A DNA stretch of 6,379 bases from Flavobacteriaceae bacterium (GCA_026992695.1 JALWYP010000225.1:1-6379), one strand, 5' to 3'. Shown: positions 1 through 5,534, counted from the stretch's first letter. A program made the numbers and translations. The notes: generated by a model not told the origin, from the letters alone.

Positions 1-383
1 TTGCTTTTTAACCCGTCGATGTCCATTAATTCCTCTATGTATTTGCAAACTCTTTCTTTATCTTCTGTATCTAACTCTAAATAAACATCGGCAAACCTTG
101 AAAGACCGATTCCAATTTTCTTTTGATATTTTTTGTCAGTTGGATTCTTAGATACCGAAACAGCTTTAAAATCAGACGCAATTTTATTAATTTTTTCCGT
201 AAAAATTGGTTGCATTTTTTTGTTTGAAATTCCGGGATAATGATTTTCTGCAACAAACTTTTTTTTTGCTATAAATGCTATAAATTTTTCAGTTGCGTTT
301 TTAGTGGTTTTCATATCAGTAGTCTTTTGTACGCAAGCAGATATTGTTAAAAATAAAACTAATATTTTGATGTATTTATTCAT
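1..383 (-). CDS. Small secreted lipoprotein, possibly DUF4844 type (C-terminus off window)
   Basis: An open frame runs from ATG at 383 to the left edge, giving 127 complete codons without a stop. The N-terminus is a lipoprotein signal peptide: Lys at 3 and 6, hydrophobic core ILVLFLTISA at residues 7-16, then the lipid-modified Cys17 (lipobox ISAC). The protein is therefore expected to be exported and anchored to a membrane. The mature part is Lys-rich and mostly helical in appearance, with YPGIS near residue 50, and RFADVYLELDTEDKER and YIEELMDIDGL in the last 35 visible residues. From memory these resemble the small Bacteroidota DUF4844 family of unknown function; I could not run a search, so the assignment is tentative. 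The gene lies downstream of serS on the same strand but has its own -7 box at 412-405. No molecular function can be given. It is incomplete only because the window ends. Confidence 0.75.
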   Translation of the reverse strand, partial: MNKYIKILVLFLTISACVQKTTDMKTTKNATEKFIAFIAKKKFVAENHYPGISNKKMQPIFTEKINKIASDFKAVSVSKNPTDKKYQKKIGIGLSRFADVYLELDTEDKERVCKYIEELMDIDGLKS

Positions 384-404
384 CCTAAAATTATAGCAAC
401 CACC

Positions 405-412
405 CAAATATA
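405..412 (-). promoter_or_regulatory. Bacteroidota -7 promoter element for the lipoprotein gene
   Basis: Read on the minus strand this is TATATTTG, a full match to the Bacteroidota TAnnTTTG -7 element. It would start transcription about 15 bases before the ATG at 383. At the expected spacing of about 19 bases upstream there is only an A/T run and no clear TTTG, so the -33 half is weak. Confidence 0.5.
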
Positions 413-441
413 CAAAATTTTCAATAAATTGTTTTTAAAAG

Positions 442-473
442 TTCAGGATTCTGAAAACACCCAAATTTGGGGT
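442..473 (-). terminator. Weak hairpins downstream of serS, possible terminator
   Basis: Two small inverted repeats follow the serS stop codon. One is the perfect palindrome CCCAAATTTGGG (460-471), followed on the minus strand by TGTTTTC. The other is TTCAG/CTGAA (442-446 with 451-455), followed by CTTTT. Neither has a long uninterrupted U tract, so termination here is a guess from position and symmetry. Confidence 0.3.
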
Positions 474-499
474 ATTTCTTTCCCCGATAATAATGCGGG

Positions 500-1771
500 T
501 TAATCTATCGTGTTAAATCCACAATACGGCACCAAAACCTCCGGTATTTTAATTCCGGTTGGAGTTTGGTAATTTTCTAAAATTCCGGCAAGTACGCGAG
601 GCAAGGCTAACGAGCTTCCGTTAAGCGTATGTGCCAATTTGTTTTTTCCGTTACTATCTTTAAAACGTAATTTTAGTCGGTTGGCTTGAAAAGTCTCAAA
701 GTTAGAAACCGAAGAAATTTCTAACCAACGGTCTTGTGCGGTAGAAAACACTTCAAAATCATAAGTTAAAGCAGAAGTAAAGCCTAAATCGCCTCCACAA
801 AGACGTAAAATCCGGAAAGGGAGTTTTAATTCTCTTAGTATTTCTTTTACGTGTTCTACCATTTGGTCTAAGGCTTTGTAACTGTTTTCGGGATGCTCGA
901 TACGTACAATTTCCACTTTATCAAATTGGTGCAAACGGTTTAATCCTCTAACGTGTGCGCCGTAACTTCCGGCTTCGCGTCTAAAACACGGAGTATAACC
1001 GGTACAGGTAACGGGTAAGTCATTATGCATTAACAAATCGCCTCTAAAAAGATTGGTTACCGGTACTTCAGCCGTAGGAATAAGGTATAAATTATCTCCC
1101 GTTACGTGGTACATTTGACCTTCTTTGTCGGGTAATTGTCCGGTGCCGAATCCCGAAGCTTCATTTACCAAATGCGGTACTTGGTATTCGGTGTAGCCGG
1201 CTTGGGTGTTTTTATCCAGAAAATAAGCAATTAAAGCACGTTGTAATCTAGCTCCTTTTCCTTTATAAACCGGAAAACCGGCTCCGGTAATTTTTACACC
1301 CAATTCAAAGTTTATTAAATCGTATTTTTTTGCCAATTCCCAATGCGGTAAAGCTCCTTCAAATAAAGTAGGAATTTCGCCTTCTTTAAAGACAACTTCG
1401 TTATCGTTTTCGTCTGTTCCGGCAGGTACTAATTTATTAGGAATATTAGGTATGGTATAAAGCACTTGCTGAAGTTCTTCTACCAAAGTATTCAACTTTT
1501 CTTGTAATTCTTTTGATTGCTCTTTTAGCTGTCCGGTTTTTTCTTTAAGCAAATTGGCTTTTTGAACTTCCCCGTTTTTAAAAAGCATTCCTATTTCTTT
1601 TGAAAATGTATTGGATTGTGCTAATAACTCGTCTAACCGGGTTTGGGTAGCACGACGGTCTTGGTCTAACTGTAACGCCTTGTCAAAAACTTCGGTTGCA
1701 TCAAACCCTCGTTTGTTTAATGCCTGAATATAGGCGTCTTTATTTTCTCTAATTTTATTTATCTGTAACAT
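500..1771 (-). CDS. serS: Seryl-tRNA synthetase (class II)
   Basis: This cytoplasmic enzyme charges tRNA-Ser (and tRNA-Sec where present) with serine using ATP. The 423-residue product is normal for bacterial SerRS. Residues 1-110 are the tRNA-binding domain with its long antiparallel coiled coil (about 30-100, rich in Lys, Glu, Leu and Gln). The class II core follows: motif 1 around GFPVYKGKGARLQRAL (165-180), the serine-site TAE (233-235), motif 2 with CFRREAGSYG (262-271) and LHQFDKVE (280-287), the signature GDLGFTSALTYDFEV (327-341) and EISS (351-354), and motif 3 NGSSLALPR (384-392). I chose ATG at 1771. An in-frame TTG two codons earlier (1777) would add only Met-Ile, while MLQINKIREN is the usual SerRS N-terminus. 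A strong promoter lies just upstream, so serS need not depend on the ribF transcript, although it follows ribF by 160 bases on the same strand. Confidence 0.97.
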   Translation of the reverse strand: MLQINKIRENKDAYIQALNKRGFDATEVFDKALQLDQDRRATQTRLDELLAQSNTFSKEIGMLFKNGEVQKANLLKEKTGQLKEQSKELQEKLNTLVEELQQVLYTIPNIPNKLVPAGTDENDNEVVFKEGEIPTLFEGALPHWELAKKYDLINFELGVKITGAGFPVYKGKGARLQRALIAYFLDKNTQAGYTEYQVPHLVNEASGFGTGQLPDKEGQMYHVTGDNLYLIPTAEVPVTNLFRGDLLMHNDLPVTCTGYTPCFRREAGSYGAHVRGLNRLHQFDKVEIVRIEHPENSYKALDQMVEHVKEILRELKLPFRILRLCGGDLGFTSALTYDFEVFSTAQDRWLEISSVSNFETFQANRLKLRFKDSNGKNKLAHTLNGSSLALPRVLAGILENYQTPTGIKIPEVLVPYCGFNTID

Positions 1772-1790
1772 TATCAAAAAATTTGAACCG

Positions 1791-1821
1791 CAAAGTTACA
1801 TAGCCTTATAAGGTTTTCAAA
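1791..1821 (-). promoter_or_regulatory. serS promoter, full Bacteroidota consensus
   Basis: On the minus strand TTTG (1821-1818) is followed by exactly 19 bases and then TAACTTTG (1798-1791). This matches the TTTG-N19-TAnnTTTG promoter described for Bacteroidota. The start would fall about 13 bases before the serS ATG at 1771. The spacer contains the perfect 10-bp palindrome CCTTATAAGG (1804-1813), which could be a protein site or simply part of a repeat. Confidence 0.75.
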
Positions 1822-1831
1822 ACTACATAGG
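1804..1831. repeat. Degenerate inverted repeat overlapping the serS promoter
   Basis: The left half reads CCTTATAAGGTTTT and the right half AAAACTACATAGG around a single central C. The inner GTTTT/AAAAC arms are perfect and the outer parts only partly match. The left half shares AAGGTT with the better inverted repeat at 4413-4455. The central TTTTCAAAAC supplies the serS -33 TTTG. It may be an eroded copy of a dispersed palindromic element; two copies in one window cannot prove this. Confidence 0.35.
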
Positions 1832-1860
1832 AGTTTATTTTAAAAAAGATATACTTGAAC

Positions 1861-1922
1861 CATTTAGGCATTACGTTTCATTAAGGTTTATGTTTTCTTA
1901 ACCTTCCTTAATTTCTTAATGG
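1861..1922. repeat. TTAAG-rich intergenic repeat-like segment after ribF
   Basis: This stretch between ribF and serS is built from variants of CATTAAG, TTAAGG and GTTAAG. It contains an inverted pair, ATTAAGG (1880-1886) and CCTTAAT (1906-1912), with a nested AAGGTT (1883-1888) and AACCTT (1900-1905). It resembles dispersed intergenic sequence I associate with flavobacterial genomes, but that is recollection, not a search. On the minus strand a run of eight T directly follows the ribF stop codon and precedes this segment. I see no open frame here. Confidence 0.4.
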
Positions 1923-1931
1923 TAAAAAAAA

Positions 1932-2861
1932 TCAGAGGTGTTTTATAAAATTCCTTGCAAATGCCTCGTCCGCTGCAATGGCTTTTTTTAGTTGTTCTAA
2001 TGAGGAAAAGGTGTATTCGTCTCTTATTCGAGTAAGAAACTCAATACGAAGATTTTGGTTATACAGATTATCATTAAAATCTAAAAAATGCGTTTCAATG
2101 GTTTTAACGGTTCCGCCCACTGTTGGGTTTGTACCAATATTGGTAATGCCGTAACAATGTGTTCCTGCCAGATTTGCTTGCACAACATACACCCCGTTTT
2201 TCGGGATAAGTTTATAGGTTTCTTTAACCATAAGATTGGCAGTAGGAAACCCAATGTTTGTCCCAATATTTTTTCCTTTTACTACCGTTCCGGTGAGCAT
2301 AAAGTGATAACCCAAATAGGTGTTTGCGGTGGTTACATCTCCTTGTAGTAATGCATTTCTAATTTTGGTAGAGCTTATGGCAATGTCGTTGCTTTGTTGA
2401 GCGCTAATTTCAATAACTTCAAAGCCAAAAGTGTTTCCAAAATCTTCCAAATCGGTTAACGTGGCAGTTCGGTTTCTTCCAAAATGATGGTCGTACCCAA
2501 CAATTATTTTTTTAATATGAAGTTGGTGTACTAAAATATCTCGTACATATTCCAGTGCCGTTAAACGCGAAAATTCTTTAGTAAATGGATGAATAATAAC
2601 ATGTTGCAATCCTGTTTTTTGAAGTAATTCAATGCGTTCGTCAATGGTGTTAATGAGTTTAATATCGGTATCGTTGTGTAATACCATTCTGGGATGCGGA
2701 AAAAAAGTGAGTACTACCGAAGCCAGTTGCTCTTTTTCGGCGGTATGTACCAGTTGGTTTAAAATGGCTTTATGTCCTAAGTGAACACCGTCAAAAGTAC
2801 CTACTGTTAAAATAGAAGCCTGTTTGTTTTGGTATTTCGAAATAGAAGAATATTGCTTCAC
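1932..2861 (-). CDS. ribF: Bifunctional riboflavin kinase / FAD synthetase
   Basis: This cytoplasmic enzyme phosphorylates riboflavin to FMN and then adenylates FMN to FAD. The 309-residue length is typical. The N-terminal nucleotidyltransferase (FAD synthetase) domain shows GTFDGVHLGH (21-30), TFFPHP (51-56), VGYDHHFGRNR (120-130) and ISSTKIR (161-167). The C-terminal flavokinase domain (about 184-309) shows GFPTANL (203-209), NGVY (221-224) and an ETHFLDF motif holding the expected catalytic Glu. The start is GTG at 2861, immediately after the pth TAA (2864-2862). No in-frame ATG lies upstream before that stop, and this start gives the usual length of leader before the GTFDG motif. The zero-base junction suggests one transcript with pth and translation by reinitiation. 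Both catalytic motifs look intact. Short open frames inside this gene on either strand are out-of-frame shadows. Confidence 0.97.
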   Translation of the reverse strand: MKQYSSISKYQNKQASILTVGTFDGVHLGHKAILNQLVHTAEKEQLASVVLTFFPHPRMVLHNDTDIKLINTIDERIELLQKTGLQHVIIHPFTKEFSRLTALEYVRDILVHQLHIKKIIVGYDHHFGRNRTATLTDLEDFGNTFGFEVIEISAQQSNDIAISSTKIRNALLQGDVTTANTYLGYHFMLTGTVVKGKNIGTNIGFPTANLMVKETYKLIPKNGVYVVQANLAGTHCYGITNIGTNPTVGGTVKTIETHFLDFNDNLYNQNLRIEFLTRIRDEYTFSSLEQLKKAIAADEAFARNFIKHL

Positions 2862-3506
2862 TTATTTGTTATTAAAAGAATTCATGGTGTTAGAAATACC
2901 GGCAAGCGGAAAGGAGTTAAGTACTTCTGAAGCTTTTTCAAGACGTTCGGGTAGTTTTTCTTTTTCTTCATCGGTCCATTCGCCCAATACATAATCAACC
3001 TGTTTTCCTTTTGAAAAAGCATCGTTAATTCCAAATCTAAATCTGTTATACTTTGTGGTCTGCAAGGTATTTTGAATGTCTTTTAAGCCGTTATGTCCAC
3101 CGTCGCTTCCTTTGGTTTTAATACGAATGGTGCCAAATGCAAGATTTAAGTCATCGGTGATTACCAGCAAGTTTTCCAACGGAATTTTTTCTTTATCCAA
3201 CCAATATTTAACGGCTTTTCCGCTTAAATTCATATACGTACTCGGTTTTAAAAATACCACCGTTCGACCTTTAATTTTGTGTTTTGCTATATCACCCAAT
3301 CTATTAGATTCAAATGAAAATCCTTCTTTTTTAGCAAAATAATCCAGTATGGTAAATCCAATATTATGTCGGGTGTTTTGGTATTTTTCACCAATGTTTC
3401 CCAATCCGACTATAAGAAATTTTTTCATAGGGTCTTGTACATCCTTCGATGTATCTGAATTTAGTATCGTATTATTTCCAAAAAGTTTTCTAAACCAAGA
3501 AAACAT
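2862..3506 (-). CDS. pth: Peptidyl-tRNA hydrolase, bacterial Pth family
   Basis: Pth cleaves the ester bond in peptidyl-tRNAs that drop off ribosomes, recycling tRNA in the cytoplasm. Numbering from the core Met at 3428, the frame shows FLIVGLGNIG (4-13) with Asn11, catalytic His21 in NTRHNIGF (18-25), KPSTYMNLSG (61-70) with Asn67, Asp93 in TDDLNLAFG (91-99) and GGHNGLKDI (110-118) with Asn113. These match the known active-site residues of the family. The start is uncertain. ATG at 3539 lies inside the upstream terminator and its extra residues FFYFYQ are translated U tract, so I reject it. ATG at 3506 (214 aa, chosen) has an A-rich leader and adds MFSWFRKLFGNN plus a polar linker. ATG at 3428 (188 aa) gives the standard core. 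No clear promoter lies between terminator and start, so expression probably needs readthrough from rplY. Confidence 0.93.
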   Translation of the reverse strand: MFSWFRKLFGNNTILNSDTSKDVQDPMKKFLIVGLGNIGEKYQNTRHNIGFTILDYFAKKEGFSFESNRLGDIAKHKIKGRTVVFLKPSTYMNLSGKAVKYWLDKEKIPLENLLVITDDLNLAFGTIRIKTKGSDGGHNGLKDIQNTLQTTKYNRFRFGINDAFSKGKQVDYVLGEWTDEEKEKLPERLEKASEVLNSFPLAGISNTMNSFNNK

Positions 3507-3531
3507 ACTGTTTAATTTTTGGTAAAAATAA

Positions 3532-3559
3532 AAAAACATCCCGAAAAAGGGATGTTTTT
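3532..3559 (-). terminator. Intrinsic terminator between rplY and pth
   Basis: AAAAACATCCC (3532-3542) and GGGATGTTTTT (3549-3559) form an 11-bp perfect stem with a 6-base loop. On the minus strand the stem runs into a T tract, 22 bases past the rplY stop codon. The A/T flanks make it symmetric, so it could work in both directions. It should cut or reduce rplY transcripts before pth. Confidence 0.85.
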
Positions 3560-3581
3560 AAATATTTCTATAAAAGCAAGG

Positions 3582-4220
3582 TTATTCGTTTCCTCCTTCA
3601 GCAGGAGTTTCATCACCTTCAGCAGCTTCTCCAGCCTCATCTTCATCTTCGTCATCGGTTTCAACCACTAAGGCAGCACGAGATCTTCTAATTTGACATA
3701 CCACGATATTATCAGGATGCATAATTTTAAATCCTTCTTGTGGTAAATCAGCGATATACATTTTGTTTCCAATTTTCATATTAGAAATATCGGCATCAAT
3801 AAAATCGGGTAAATTTGCAGGTACTGCTTTTACTCTAAGTTTTCGACTAATAACTCTAAGGACTCCTCCGTTTCTAACTCCTACTGAGTTACCTACAATG
3901 CGTACAGGAATTTCCATCGTTACTTCTTTATCATCAAATATTTGATAAAAATCAATATGTAAAATACGATCGGTAACCGGGTGAAACTGAATGTCTTGCA
4001 TAATAGCGTTTACTTCTGTTCCATCGTTTAACTTAACTACAACTGTGTGTACGTTTGGAGTATACACCAAGTCTTTAAATGCCAAATAATCTGCTGAAAA
4101 GTGTATGGGTTGTTCTCCTCCGTAAACCACGCAAGGAACCTTATCAGCATTACGTAAGGCTTTGGTTGCTGTTTTGCCTACGTTTTCTCTTTTAGATCCG
4201 TTGATTGTAATAGATTTCAT
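3582..4220 (-). CDS. rplY: Large-subunit ribosomal protein bL25, long CTC/TL5 form
   Basis: bL25 binds 5S rRNA in the 50S subunit. The 212-residue product is the long two-domain form (like Thermus TL5 and Bacillus general stress protein Ctc), not the roughly 94-residue E. coli form. The N-terminal 5S-binding domain (about 1-94) includes [20 protein letters not shown] (15-34) and [15 protein letters not shown] (80-94). The C-terminal beta domain (about 97-186) begins at [13 protein letters not shown] (98-110). The last 26 residues (187-212) are a low-complexity tail in which 14 are Asp or Glu. The start is the ATG at 4220, with an A-rich leader and a -7-like box upstream. The order rplY-pth matches ctc-pth (spoVC) in Bacillus and the bL25-Pth pairing common in bacteria. 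A terminator follows. Confidence 0.96.
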   Translation of the reverse strand: MKSITINGSKRENVGKTATKALRNADKVPCVVYGGEQPIHFSADYLAFKDLVYTPNVHTVVVKLNDGTEVNAIMQDIQFHPVTDRILHIDFYQIFDDKEVTMEIPVRIVGNSVGVRNGGVLRVISRKLRVKAVPANLPDFIDADISNMKIGNKMYIADLPQEGFKIMHPDNIVVCQIRRSRAALVVETDDEDEDEAGEAAEGDETPAEGGNE

Positions 4221-4264
4221 TTTTTTGTTTTAGATTAATTAATCGCTTGTTTTTAAAGCGGGTG

Positions 4265-4272
4265 CAAATTTG
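4265..4272 (-). promoter_or_regulatory. Near-consensus -7 element for rplY
   Basis: On the minus strand this reads CAAATTTG followed by CACC, which differs from TAnnTTTG only at the first base. At the expected -33 position there is TTTT rather than TTTG. Transcription would begin about 38 bases before the rplY ATG. Because it is palindromic (GCAAATTTGC), the box alone does not fix the strand; position relative to rplY does. Confidence 0.45.
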
Positions 4273-4412
4273 CAACTTTTTTTAAGGAGTTAAAAGAATT
4301 TTTGGTATTAATTTTTAGGCAGGTCTTTTTTCTTTAGAGATTTTACTAATAAAAGTAGTTTTCTAAATTCAGAATTACTTATTCATTTTTCAATAAAAAA
4401 TCCAATTTTATA

Positions 4413-4455
4413 CCTACAAGGTTGCCATCGCTTGTTTTTTCTGAAACCTTGCAGG
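4413..4455. repeat. Imperfect inverted repeat, likely dispersed palindromic element
   Basis: CCTACAAGGTT (4413-4423) pairs with AACCTTGCAGG (4445-4455) at 10 of 11 positions around a 21-base loop. Arms of this kind (CCTGCAAGGTT and variants) recur between genes in flavobacterial genomes as I recall them. It has no adjoining U tract long enough for an ordinary terminator. A diverged relative may lie at 1804-1831. Confidence 0.6.
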
Positions 4456-4494
4456 ACAACTTTTCATAATCTATTTAACGGCAAACAGGCTCAA

Positions 4495-4550
4495 AACTCA
4501 ACAACTCAACAACTCACAAACTCACAAACTCACAAACTCACAAACTCACA
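4495..4550. repeat. Tandem array of seven 8-bp units
   Basis: The array is two copies of AACTCAAC (4495-4510) followed by five of AACTCACA (4511-4550), with no spacers. The whole run 4490-4561 contains no G on the plus strand. The change from AAC to ACA at the unit end suggests expansion of a variant unit. It lies 70 bases upstream of the moaCB start and cannot be coding in a useful frame. Confidence 0.95.
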
Positions 4551-4556
4551 CCTCAA

Positions 4557-4584
4557 AATTCGTAATTCGTAATTCGTAATTCAT
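4557..4584. repeat. Tandem array of four 7-bp units next to the moaCB promoter
   Basis: Three copies of AATTCGT (4557-4577) are followed by one variant AATTCAT (4578-4584). The array ends 7 bases before the moaCB -7 box and so covers the place where the -33 element should sit. The TTCG at 4566-4569 and at 4573-4576 lies 22 and 15 bases upstream of the -7 box respectively, neither at the ideal 19. Confidence 0.95.
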
Positions 4585-4591
4585 TTTCCAT

Positions 4592-4599
4592 TATCTTTG
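4592..4599 (+). promoter_or_regulatory. -7 promoter element for moaCB-moaA
   Basis: TATCTTTG is a full match to the Bacteroidota TAnnTTTG -7 element and ends 20 bases before the moaCB ATG. The leader would be about 14 bases and is A-rich without a Shine-Dalgarno motif. There is no good TTTG at the usual -33 spacing, because that position falls within the 7-bp repeat array. Confidence 0.7.
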
Positions 4600-4619
4600 C
4601 CTTTCTCTATAAAAATAAA

Positions 4620-5534
4620 ATGGTAGACATCACACATAAAAATAATACATTACGGGTTGCTACGGCACGAGCCATTGTAAAAGTAAGCAAGCAAGAAACT
4701 ATTGATGCGCTTAAAAACAACACAGTTCCTAAGGGCAATGTGTTTGAAATAAGTAAAGTCGCCGGTTTGTTAGGCGTTAAAAAAACACCCGTTTTAGTAC
4801 CCGATTGCCATCCGTTACCTATAGAATTTACCGGTATCGATTTTGAAATTAACCAATTGGAAATTGCCATTACCATTACCGTAAAAACCATTTATAAAAC
4901 CGGCGTAGAGGTAGAAGCTATGCACGGCGCCAGTGTGGTAGCACTTACAATGTATGATATGCTAAAACCCATAGACAAAGGGGTTGAAATTTACCATATT
5001 AAACTCCTTAGTAAAAAAGGCGGAAAATCTAGTTTTAAAAACCGATTTAGAGAGTCTTTAACGGCTGCGGTGCTAGTTTGTTCCGATAGTATTTCTGCCG
5101 GCGAAAAAGAAGACAAAGCAGGGAAAGCCGTTTGTAAAAAACTGGAAGAAAGCAGTGTAGCGATTTCTTCTTACGAGATTATCCCGGATGAAAAAGAACT
5201 CATTCAACAAAAAGCAAAAACGTATAGCCAAAAAGGAATAAACATAATTATATTTACAGGAGGCACCGGATTGTCACCTCGCGATGTTACTCCGGAGGCT
5301 ATTGTTCCGTTGCTTGACCAACGTATTCCGGGTATTGAAGAAGCCATTCGCAATTACGGGCAAAACCGTACACCTTATGCCATGCTCTCACGTAGTGTTG
5401 CCGGAATTATGGGTAAAAGTTTAATCTTAGCACTTCCGGGATCTACCAATGGCGCAAAAGAATCGATGGAAGCCGTTTTTCCGTCGGTGATACATCTTTT
5501 CGGAATTTTAAAAGGAGGAGGACATAGCGAATGA
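4620..5534 (+). CDS. moaCB: Fused cPMP synthase and MoaB/Mog-type domain (MoaC-MoaB)
   Basis: This 304-residue cytoplasmic protein joins two molybdenum cofactor enzymes. The MoaC domain (about 1-137) turns 3',8-cyclo-GTP made by MoaA into cyclic pyranopterin monophosphate. It keeps MVDITHK at the start, PDCHPLP (61-67), GVEVEA (95-100) and YDMLK (112-116), and thus the Cys-His, Glu, Asp and Lys of the active site, and ends near KGGKSS. The MoaB/Mog domain (about 147-304) has VLVCSDS (151-157), the pterin-binding FTGGTGLSPRDVTPEA (212-227) and LPGS (272-275). In MogA such a domain adenylates molybdopterin before molybdenum insertion; whether this copy does so or is a MoaB with a lesser role cannot be told from motifs. 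MoaC-MoaB fusions are a known architecture. The linker is only about ten residues. ATG at 4620 gives the canonical MoaC N-terminus. The stop overlaps the moaA start as ATGA. Confidence 0.95.
   Translation: MVDITHKNNTLRVATARAIVKVSKQETIDALKNNTVPKGNVFEISKVAGLLGVKKTPVLVPDCHPLPIEFTGIDFEINQLEIAITITVKTIYKTGVEVEAMHGASVVALTMYDMLKPIDKGVEIYHIKLLSKKGGKSSFKNRFRESLTAAVLVCSDSISAGEKEDKAGKAVCKKLEESSVAISSYEIIPDEKELIQQKAKTYSQKGINIIIFTGGTGLSPRDVTPEAIVPLLDQRIPGIEEAIRNYGQNRTPYAMLSRSVAGIMGKSLILALPGSTNGAKESMEAVFPSVIHLFGILKGGGHSE
5511..5521 (+). promoter_or_regulatory. Shine-Dalgarno-like site before moaA
   Basis: AAAGGAGGAGG contains two overlapping GGAGG cores, and the second ends 9 bases before the moaA ATG at 5531. 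The bases also encode Lys-Gly-Gly-Gly near the end of MoaCB. It is the strongest such motif at any start in the window; the other genes have A-rich leaders or none. Confidence 0.5.

Larger units (their letters stand above)
4221..4619. other. Divergent intergenic region between rplY and moaCB, no gene
   Basis: This 399-base gap holds regulatory and repeated DNA only. The rplY leader and promoter occupy about 4221-4290 (minus strand). The stretch 4291-4412 is A/T-rich with only minor inverted repeats, such as TTTTA/TAAAA at about 4342-4355. An imperfect inverted repeat (4413-4455), an 8-bp tandem array (4495-4550), a 7-bp tandem array (4557-4584) and the moaCB promoter (4592-4599) follow. I found no plausible start with coding content and no tRNA-like fold. 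Confidence 0.7.

Noticed and set aside
1772..1777. TTG start two codons upstream of the serS ATG
   Set aside because: The ATG at 1771 gives the standard SerRS N-terminus; TTG starts are rare and this one adds only two residues.
2081..2348. Two short open frames, one on each strand, within ribF
   Set aside because: Both overlap the riboflavin kinase domain out of frame and show no known motif.
3076..3342. Plus-strand open frame of 88 codons
   Set aside because: It is antisense to the conserved core of pth, with no domain or promoter of its own.
3507..3539. ATG at 3539 as the pth start
   Set aside because: It sits within the terminator stem, and the added residues are a translation of the T tract and its flank.
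3763..3945. Plus-strand open frame of 60 codons
   Set aside because: It is antisense to the bL25 C-terminal domain and has no independent support.
4495..4584. Possible CRISPR array
   Set aside because: The units are 7-8 bp and directly contiguous, with no unique spacers, so they are simple tandem repeats.
4221..4619. Small RNA or riboswitch (for example a molybdenum cofactor riboswitch) ahead of moaCB
   Set aside because: The leader between the -7 box and the ATG is only about 14 bases, too short for a riboswitch, and no conserved aptamer pattern is visible in the gap.
4607..4891. Open frame of 94 codons antisense to moaCB
   Set aside because: It covers the conserved MoaC active-site region in reverse and has no recognisable domain; its hydrophobic look comes from antisense of Lys- and Asn-rich codons.
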